This document shows positions 10,201 to 17,200 of a stretch of 45,375 bases of DNA, in pieces. Origin of the DNA: an uncultured Oscillospiraceae bacterium (GTDB lineage Bacteria; Bacillota; Clostridia; Oscillospirales; Oscillospiraceae); NCBI GenBank assembly GCA_944387065.1, contig CALXDM010000012.1, positions 1-45,375 of the forward strand, in the 5' to 3' direction. The position numbers and the translations under genes were made by a program. The notes under the pieces are model-generated. The model was not told where the DNA came from and did no database searches. It saw only the letters and a list, made by a program, of their open reading frames with translations. Numbering within the stretch: position 1 is the first letter of the stretch; every line of letters begins with the position of its first letter.

Positions 10201-10956
10201 GGTGGCTCTGGTACTGGAAACTACAATACTATGACCGTGCTTGTCGGTTCTAGCATCACTCTACCTGCTGCACCCACCCGGGAGGGGTACACCTTCATCG
10301 GTTGGAGCGATGGAACCACTGTCATCACTGGGAGTACCTATACGGTGAGAGGTGCGGTGACCCTCACCGCTCAGTGGGAGGAGAACACTGAGGTGGATCC
10401 TGAGCCAACTCTGCCCTTTGTTGATGTGCCCTCCAACGAATGGTACTATAGCTATATCCAGTTCGTGACCGAGAACGGCTACATGAACGGGATCAGCGAC
10501 ACTGTCTTTGGCCCGAATGATCTGCTCACTCGCGCCCATATGGTGCAGATCCTCTACAATATGGAGGGGCGTCCGTCGGTGAGCGGTAGCAACAGCTTTA
10601 CCGATGTGCCTACCAGTGAGTGGTATGCCAGTGCGGTGGCTTGGGCCAGCGAAAACGGCTTGGTCATGGGATATTCTGACGGCAGCTTCCTGCCCACGGA
10701 CAATATCACCCGGGAGGACCTGATGGTTATCCTATACCGCTATGCCCGGTTCAAGGGTGTAGATACCACGGCCCGTGCTGATCTGAACGATTATGTGGAT
10801 GCGAATCAGGTCAGCGGCTACACGCAAGAGATGGTTGCTTGGGCGATTGCAGAAGGTTTGGTGCAGGGCCGCGGCGATGGACAGCTCTCTCCCCAGGGCA
10901 CGGCGACTCGTGCGGAGATGGCTACCTTCATCACCCGCTACGTCCAGGGACAGTAA
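4219..10956 (+). CDS. Giant secreted SLH-domain surface protein (2245 aa)
   Basis: A cell-surface protein anchored by SLH domains, which bind pyruvylated secondary wall polymers or similar glycans. The N-terminal signal peptide has basic RNRRF, then a hydrophobic core to about residue 31 ending VVAA. Residues 40 to about 1800 are Thr/Ser/Gly/Val-rich, lysine-poor and beta-rich, apparently in divergent repeated modules. Two carboxypeptidase-regulatory-like domains follow (about 1803-1878 with YSVSGTVRESAGNPVSNATV, and 1880-1960 with LTGTVVDDRGNGLPGLTV). Then come a Gly-rich linker, one InlB B-repeat (about 1985-2055, with GYTFIGWSDG and LTAQWEE) and three SLH repeats (about 2064-2245, TRA-type motifs). 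The start follows GGAGGG by 11 bp. There is no enzyme motif or LPXTG sorting signal. Its role (adhesin, matrix or S-layer component) is inferred. The next gene encodes a second such protein. Confidence 0.85.
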   Translation: MTRNRRFTRLVSWLLSVSMVASLVVVAPVVAAGSSGSTGSKYPALNAVTNKTVVTALEQMIDAGRIPDPANTTSAADVAYLDFSYNTAVMGAIRIGDELRELYPNLERVDLTGTNVWFADTTYVNELTGSRQEAGDIYVLADETFDGGYPNAAGNGSAWVEAAGSVAYRQSANDGSLALRDLLNVLHKQTTTSSTRLVESMLDLDGAGTVSGTITVDGSTYVRSIDSLDYEFDWAFMSQLSIGEHIFHLSFEVAHVDYNHYDENWTYGVFPAGAVSPMARLEVDVPVNVQRDGFLTLDPDQATATWGSDVAYTLGYVTEDGARTVPPGQLSNYTVTYTGNSYVEFSDLALTAQGLTFNAHIGPNANSGTVQVYYDGVLVGAGELTVNQNDAVTSLQLREYANNAVTNLTTDTRTESGEVYILAGAPISSLSRDNVLGASAPYVDETVYLLYDYTEMRYISPEYGDQVVVDNGTNGTEPSSVSYKLVTVSVPDPNNSSAMVDALGVVFTAKTMTTGAESIRVWVDNNTVDGTFDVAYDRQVTLEINVITNDRDALGYEFYAIPGTLANGTSGYPEIDLTQSELSANIVAGEYGEPVARFVRSGAGYAVETGFDALEMVQGDSVTLVAAAYYSEDGVRCVLGSSVGSTLIDWYDYVAGAGLDDVLPDNSSSAELTGLTGVSARKVPNSDAYTQGLYLQANAAADTAGEGQVALIAASASVVLPLTIRVIEEEVVDFIFVPEGYSLGSYTTYSEALEAETEAESGDLYRLNVLNEALEISIGTDTTVTVVAVTNHNTASADHEIQTGEWDTEIVDAAGRVVTALDMSTVSSGSGYFSFDEATTVGSQELPIVATSDGGLADANVGQSGAITLSYGQATDTLNLRLAPSQIVGIHLVLEDTLHNLYTPNTEGGAGVLAAAYPDEVGQLQANNLFQVPLGRGAQSRVYPVYAFSNAQFYGAGVSWWDYVIDTDNVVVTSSTVSGSSTPALNLAKVEGRVDLYAENAAVLSEQTLTVELMSGLQGALTAEALRDGHRHFIQNGLADIVANVQVMAAIAVGTSLAYGTTSTVVPINGTVNGQQGDIIDFVAGYLTSDGAAATAPAAGTAVPAAGNATNSGGLNAQVALVQQGGTGSVDVTELSALLTQQGTATMVVEYTYTINGKTGSILLGHAPSGSSLSTSMNDYTFDVVISQPDVDGFYLVATDGTTQVASQSPGDGSTTNTDIVVEYAQNETYRLYPVAMDGTFTLDETWTDVPASISYEDVVSGAHPSLSFLRNADFTLRSNALTFSNDGAIVEWQQLVDENGCIYLEMTILSRNEGNPYTVTLNPAQVQLNASSATQYAGIATTNTYVAGITHAQDVGNSNVVDIVTTSDNTTLEVGDTVEMGIQYVVSSDSGNYRVNPTMFSGETESVLGSGANQLQVAVYRDNVPVTADVSYKRATNTLEISGLTPAGTYEIRLWTINKDGATAPIVGGYRSVIIEVRAQQLGNLSLRYGQSIDVRALVEEAGISYEGGLTYTEQSSTTSYLNTDRLSIGLATMETNTAGNTVVHIYEGADLLAQVNLTLLSSRLDTTNSRLSITTSHTNQQYMLANGDPIRLVWNLIYVDSSGLNPILVTAPIDGWRRQQADDDGLTIELDASTGYLSANSANGTEGMVVYTATCNYEDASLSPTTGTLVERFWAYISQTSDPDAQFYTYYFASDRTGTQIQDPLQLDAGDPARSIYAWYENWNNSSSGQALITSVTSGDPNVVTALVETENTGSGESSSYLRLLPVGAGSTTVSATVRAEGDGDTRTITLNVQVTDSHTRYSVSGTVRESAGNPVSNATVTLNGQNFTTNANGAYTIGNLTAGNYTLQVQASGYLPVSRPVSVMHSNVTGQDVTLQSGYALTGTVVDDRGNGLPGLTVDVVDDATGSIVDTAVTDGSGNFTATVGNGSYTVKVSGGTSYEDNNSTTVSISGENTAVGNIVMTPSSTNPPVGPGGGGGGTGGTNVTVSFNLNGGSGTGNYNTMTVLVGSSITLPAAPTREGYTFIGWSDGTTVITGSTYTVRGAVTLTAQWEENTEVDPEPTLPFVDVPSNEWYYSYIQFVTENGYMNGISDTVFGPNDLLTRAHMVQILYNMEGRPSVSGSNSFTDVPTSEWYASAVAWASENGLVMGYSDGSFLPTDNITREDLMVILYRYARFKGVDTTARADLNDYVDANQVSGYTQEMVAWAIAEGLVQGRGDGQLSPQGTATRAEMATFITRYVQGQ

Positions 10957-10983
10957 GGTCCCGGGAACAAGCAGCTCTGAATA

Positions 10984-11019
10984 TCAGGGCGGGCGCGCCC
11001 TCTGGCGCGTCCGCCCTGA
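10984..11019 (+). terminator. Hairpin after the first SLH gene
   Basis: A 16-bp GC-rich stem (10984-10999 with 11004-11019, one G-T pair) closes a CTCT loop. There is no T-tract, so termination may be partial and some transcription may reach the second SLH gene. Confidence 0.55.
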
Positions 11020-11181
11020 CTACTTGAAAGAACCATGCAATTTCGTAGCAGCACAGAAGATCAAGAAGAAGCGCGGGATGCACAGGTAAACAAGCTGAGT
11101 TTAGATGGAGACTTCAAGCGGTGTTGACCCCAGTTAAGCGCTCTAACTGCAAATTTTCAGAACGAGATGAAGCGATACATG

Positions 11182-11271
11182 GAGGTTATGACGATGAGTA
11201 AGTCCATTCGCAGACGGGTATTGAGCGAGGTTATGACGATGAGTAAGTCCATTCGCAGACGGGTATTGAGC
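11182..11271 (+). repeat. 45-bp tandem duplication of a translation start
   Basis: Two exact 45-bp units (11182-11226 and 11227-11271). Each contains a Shine-Dalgarno core GAGGTT, the ATGACGATG start cluster and the first codons (MSKSIRRRVLS). Because 45 is a multiple of three, both copies stay in frame with the signal peptide. The upstream copy has the better GGAGG. Confidence 0.95.
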
Positions 11272-14200
11272 ATCGAGGTTGCAGCAGCGATATTGCTGGG
11301 CATGGTACCTGCTATTTCCCTCTCTGCAAGAGCGGCTTCCGAGACAGATTACACTGCCGCCGGAGCAACTTACACTGCATCCGCCCGGGTGGATGAGAGT
11401 GTGGGTATGCGAGCCTTGGTGACCATCAGCGACGGAGGACCGAACTCTGTCCAGGGCATTACGCCCATGGATCCTTGGGCTACAACGGAAGTGACCCCAG
11501 ATGGGGTTGCGCGGGTGCTGGATGTGTCCGCCTTGGATACAATTAGCATTACGGTGGATCCCTATGACAAGTATACGCTGACCAATCTGGTGGTGGCGGC
11601 CTATGCCACCATTACGGATAGTGAGGGTGCGGCGAACGTAGTGCGGGATGTGCAGACTACTTCCCTGAGTGAGACTAGTCAGTATAGTACTACCTATGCG
11701 ATTCCAGACTTCACCGACTATGTCTCCGCTGGGGACACGGTGAACGTAGAAGTAACGGTGTATGCGGATTTTACGTATACGCCGGAGGATAGCAATTTAT
11801 TGGAGATCAATCTGTCGATTGGTGCAGAGACGAACGACACTTATAATGCAGTTTCTTTGTCCGGGAAAACATTTCTCATTGATGCTGCTGCGCTTCAGGG
11901 ACGGCAAACAGTTCGGATTACTGGCACTACAATGACAGATGCGACCAGTACTAGTTATAACTACCAAGTAGTAGTTCGGAATAGTCAAAAGAATACCGGG
12001 GATGAAGCGAATCGCCGGGTGGATATCATCTTAGATAATGCGATCATTTTGCCGATCCCTGGTACAACTGCGGAGAACTATGAGACGTATATACCATCTG
12101 CCAGGTACGCTACGCGCTATAGCGCGGCGGCATCTGTTGCTGGAAATACGACACGCATAAGCACTACAACTAAATCTGCGTCTGCGGCACCACTGATCCT
12201 GTCGGATGTAGATGCTTATATCACTTTATACGGCGAGAATATTCTTTCTCTGAATAGTGCACATCAGGATGGTGGTGGTGGCTTCAATAATGCTATTGGA
12301 GTTGATGCCTCTGCTAGCTTGATTATCACTGATGCTTCTACTGGTTCCCTGTTTGCCCGGGGGGGTATGTGTTCCTCTGCTATTGGTAGCGCTGGTACCA
12401 GTACCCCGGCGGGTTATGTGGAAATCGACGGCGGTACTGTGGAAGCGTACAGTGGATACATTACTCATGCTTATGCCGGCATTGGAAACGGCGGTCACTA
12501 TAGTTCGACTGATCCAGGGATCCGTGGCATCGTCATCAATGGGGGTGAGGTCAACACCTTAGGGATGCACTATGGCATGGGAGGGAATGGTGGTACTGGG
12601 CCTGCCACGGGTAGTACTGACTTCCCTATGTATATCGCCATTACCGACGGAGCTGTGACTGCGGAGGGATCTGCTGGTTCTGCTGGAGCGGCCATCGGCT
12701 TTGCTTATAACAATAACAGGCATGAGGTGCGTATCGGCCGTCCAGACAAGACGGAGAGTAACGGCTCAGTGTTGGCGGTGAACTGGGGCCAAGGAGCAGC
12801 TATTTCCGGCCGGATGACCTTTTACTCGGGTACCACCGAGACCTACTCCGGCCACTATGCCGCCGCCATCGGTGGCAACGCTGTGAGTAATGCATCCATA
12901 AGTTCTGCGCCGACGAACGCAAGTAGTACGACTAGTGCTGTGACGGGTACTGATTTGACGGTGTATGGTGGCTCTGTAACTGCTGTGGCTGGAGCCTATC
13001 AAACTCATTATATACATACTACGTCCAATCCTAGAGGGAGTGGAAGCACCCGTACGAGCGCACAGTCTATCTATGATGATATGGATTCTTGGGGCAATTA
13101 TGGCTATGGCGCGGCCATCGGCGGGGCTATCGGTAAGGATGGCGGTTCCAACACCTATATCTTTGGGGGCAGTCTGACCGCCATTTCTTCCCTGTACGGT
13201 GCGGCCATCGGCGGCGGTGGCGGTTATGGCAGCGGCACCAATGCCAACCCTGGTGCCGGCGGTAACACCTGGTTTGGTACACTGACTGACATCAGCGGCG
13301 ATACATCAAGCGTAGCAGCCATGGACATCAACGTCACCCCCAGCACCTATGGTGCAGGTATCGGTGGCGGCGGCTCCCAGAGCACCGGGGGCGGCAACGG
13401 CGGCAACCTATACATTGGTGGCGGTGTCTTTACCATCACTTCTGGGCAGTACGGCGCAGGCATCGGCGGTGGCGGCTCTGGCTCGGGCGCTGGCGGCAAC
13501 GGCGGTACCGTGGCCATCACCGGCGGTGACTTCACCATCAACACGAACCAGTATGGTGCGGGGATCGGCGGCGGCGGCTCCGGCTCGGGTGCCGGAGGCA
13601 ACGGCGGCACTGCGGCGACACCCGGAGACTACGGTGTGACCATCACCGGTGGCGATTTCACCATTGAGCCTGTTACTGGTTTGACTGGTGATAGCTATGG
13701 CGCAGGCATCGGCGGCGGCGGCTCTGGCTCGGTCGACGGTGGCGACGGCGGTAGCCTGTTGCTGACCGGCGTGTATGAGGTGGATGCGTCTGGCACCCCT
13801 GTGCTGGACGCAGCTGGGAACCTCAACTGGATTTCTCAGCCCAGCTTTACGGTGACCAGCGGAACCTACGGCGCAGGCATCGGTGGCGGCGGTTCGGGCG
13901 GGAGTGGGGCCGGAGGAACCGGCGGCAACGTTACCATCAACCTGGAGACCAACCCCACGGGTGCGAGATCGATCTACGTCTATTCCGGGCAGTATGGCGC
14001 GGGGATCGGCGGCGGCGGCTCTCAGAGCGGCAACGGCGGCAACGGCGCGGCCCAGCTGCAGATTGAGGGCGGCTCCTTCGAGATCGTCAGCGGCGATGGA
14101 CTGTCTGCCGGCCAGCACAGCTACGGGGCTGGCATTGGCGGTGGCGGCTCTGGGAGCGGCACGGCCGGCGACGGCCCGACCCGAGCGCAGATCAAGGGCG

Positions 14201-17200
14201 GGTACTTCGACGTACTGTCCAACGGGTACGGCTCTGCCATTGGCGGCGGCGGCACCAACACAGGTACCGGCGGCGGATGTGGTACCATCCAGGTGCTGGG
14301 CGGCACGATCACGGCGGCCAACGCAGACCCGGCGTTTGAAGAGGAGCACAACCTGAGCGGTCTGGGCGGCGGCGCGGCAGCAGCTGGCACCAGCAATGTG
14401 AGCGCGGGCACCATCGTGATCGTAGGAGGCAACGTGCACACCAGCTCGGGCGCTGCGATCACCGGGTCCAATGGCCAGCACGTGTGGACGCAGCCCAACT
14501 ACAGCAATGGACGGTATATCCTGGACGGCAGCGGCGTGGTGATTGAGAATACCGGTTACAATGAAACTCAAGATTACACCAATGAGAACTGGGATTTCAT
14601 CACCCTGCCTACCATCACCCCGCCCCAGGACATGGTGCGGCAGAACACGGCGGCCCAGGGACTAAACATCACGGGGATTCCCGCTGAGCGGATCGGGATG
14701 CAGATCTTCGAGGTGACTTACACGCTGCCCAGCGCCACCGGCGCGGTGACCCGGAGCACCAGTTACGGTGTAGAGGACACTTACATCGTGGGTGTGGACG
14801 AGGACGGCGACGGGACTAACGACTACGGTGAGGTGTGGGTGTGGGTGCCCTCGGCCTATGAACTGGGTTACAACCTGGGCACCGGCGAGAGCGGCGTAAC
14901 CTACCCCACCACGGTGCCGGTGGCGGGAGACACCAGCAACACAGCCACGCTCACCACTGCGTATGCGCTGACAGACGGCACGGAGTACGCTTACGGTACG
15001 GTATCGATGCGTATGGGGATGAATCCGTCAGAGTCTGGGGTGAACTACACCTCCAACGGTGAGACAAAGTACCTACCCCAGCACGACGATATGATCGAGA
15101 CCGGGGACTTCAATGGAGTCTATGACGATACTGACTATGTGGATCAGAACATCTACTTCCGGGATCTGATGGAGCACGATGATGAGGAACTGCCCACGGA
15201 TCACTGGGACTATCAGGCGGGCACGAGGTTTGCGGTGGCCTTTGCGGGCTGGTCGTTGACTGATCCTGGAGAGACGATCTACGCGGCTAACTTTGGGACG
15301 CAGCCCAGGTTGGTGGAGCAGGTGACCTTCATCGAGGAGGACGTGCAGGTGTACGCGGTGTTTGGGTATGACCTGAACGGAAATGGCATCGCGGACATCA
15401 TGGAGGTACCACATCAGTTGATCTTCGACGCTAACGGCGGGGATGCGAGTTCGGTGCCCAGCAGTGTGAGCGGGATGACGGGTGAGGCAGTTGGCATCCC
15501 CAACACGGTGCCCACCCATGAGGATGGGTATATCTTCGTGGGCTGGACGAATGAGACCGGCGTTGTGGGCAATGTTATCACGCTGGACAACTATGACCAA
15601 GCTCCGTACAACACGATTCTGGACGGTAGCGCGACCCCACCCAGCAACCCACTCTACATCTATAACGGGGCCCACTATTTGGGCAGCGCAATCCAACGCG
15701 GCCAGTCCAGCTACACGCTGAGCGGCAGCAGTGATGAGACGTTGTACGCGGTGTGGGCGGAGGATCGCAACGGGGATGGGACGCCGGACTATCTGGAGAC
15801 GAAGTTCACGGTGAACTACCACGATGTGGCGTCAGTGACAGATGGCGGGAGCCCAGCTACCATGCCAAGCCATCCCAATGAGTACGTGGCGGGTGACCGG
15901 ATCACCACCTATGACGATCTGGAGACGATGCCGGCGGCGACGACCGGCTTCCAGGGCAGCTATGATGGGAGCACGGTGACCGTGGTGTTCCTGTACTGGA
16001 CCACAGACCAGGCGAGCGCTGGGATCTACAGCTACGGCGACGGGGATCGGATGCCAGCCCGGGCTCTGAGCAGTGGCGCGTACACCTTCGGGCCGGACCT
16101 GGACGTGTATGCGGTGTGGAGTACGGACCTGGATGGGGATGGGGATCCGGACACTGATCTGGGCCGGTACACCCTGACCTACGCAGATGACGCCAACCTG
16201 ACCTATGACTTCGCCACGGGACAGGACGCGCTGCCCAACCCGGTAACGGGGATTCTTCCCGGCACGGAGTATGCGGTGACGCCCACGGCTGGCCAGGAGC
16301 AGCTGTACATGGGGCTTCAGGACCAGTGGTTCTCCAGCAGCACGGCTCTGTACTACTTCGCGGGCTGGACTGCGCAGCGGGAACTGGGCGGCATGTACGA
16401 CGCGGACGACAGCCAGCGGTGGGAGGAGAACTTTGTAACCAACCCCACGAGCGCGGCTGCAGGGGTCTATCCCTTCTGCGACAATGGGAACATTGTGAAC
16501 ACGATTGAGATCAATGCGGACACGACACTGTACGCGGTGTGGTTCCAGGATGAGAACCGGGACCGTGTACCGGATCTGCTGGATCCCAATGAAGGGAGAT
16601 TCGGGGACAACTACGTCTATTATGCGATGAACAGCGTGACGCTGGCGCAAAATGGCGGTGAGCTGGATCCGGACAGCATGCCCTTTGCCGATAACATCGG
16701 TACAATTACTGGGGACACCGGCATTCCGGAGAACGCGACCTATGATGACCATTCGGACCCGAATTATCCGGGCCAGAGCGGCTATGAGGATGGCGCGGTA
16801 GTGAAGCTGGATCTGGAGAGCAGGCCGGTGGATGTGAACGGCGAGTGGCTCTTTATGGGCTGGTCTCCCGTGGAGTGGGCGAGCGGCTTCTACGATGTAG
16901 ATACCACCAGCGTACGGGATATGGAAGACTTTGTCCAGGCTATCCTCTTGGCCAGTGACCTGGTGAAGGGCACGAATTACAGCGGGCTGAATGACCGCGG
17001 CGGCGGCACTGCCTATACAGCAGGTAACTACTGGAGCATCGTGAACGATGGCAACAGCATCTATGATGCTTATGTGGAGTACTCTGGTACGACAACAAGC
17101 CCAAGCGTTGCGGATTTCATCGAGTGGTATGACTGGAGCAGCTATGACTGGGAGAACCAGGATGGCTGGGTGAGTAGCATCTCGGTGCCTGGCGTCACCT

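Noticed and set aside
13101..14300. DNA repeats as an independent element
   Set aside because: The repeats keep a single open frame and encode protein motifs, so they are part of the surface protein.
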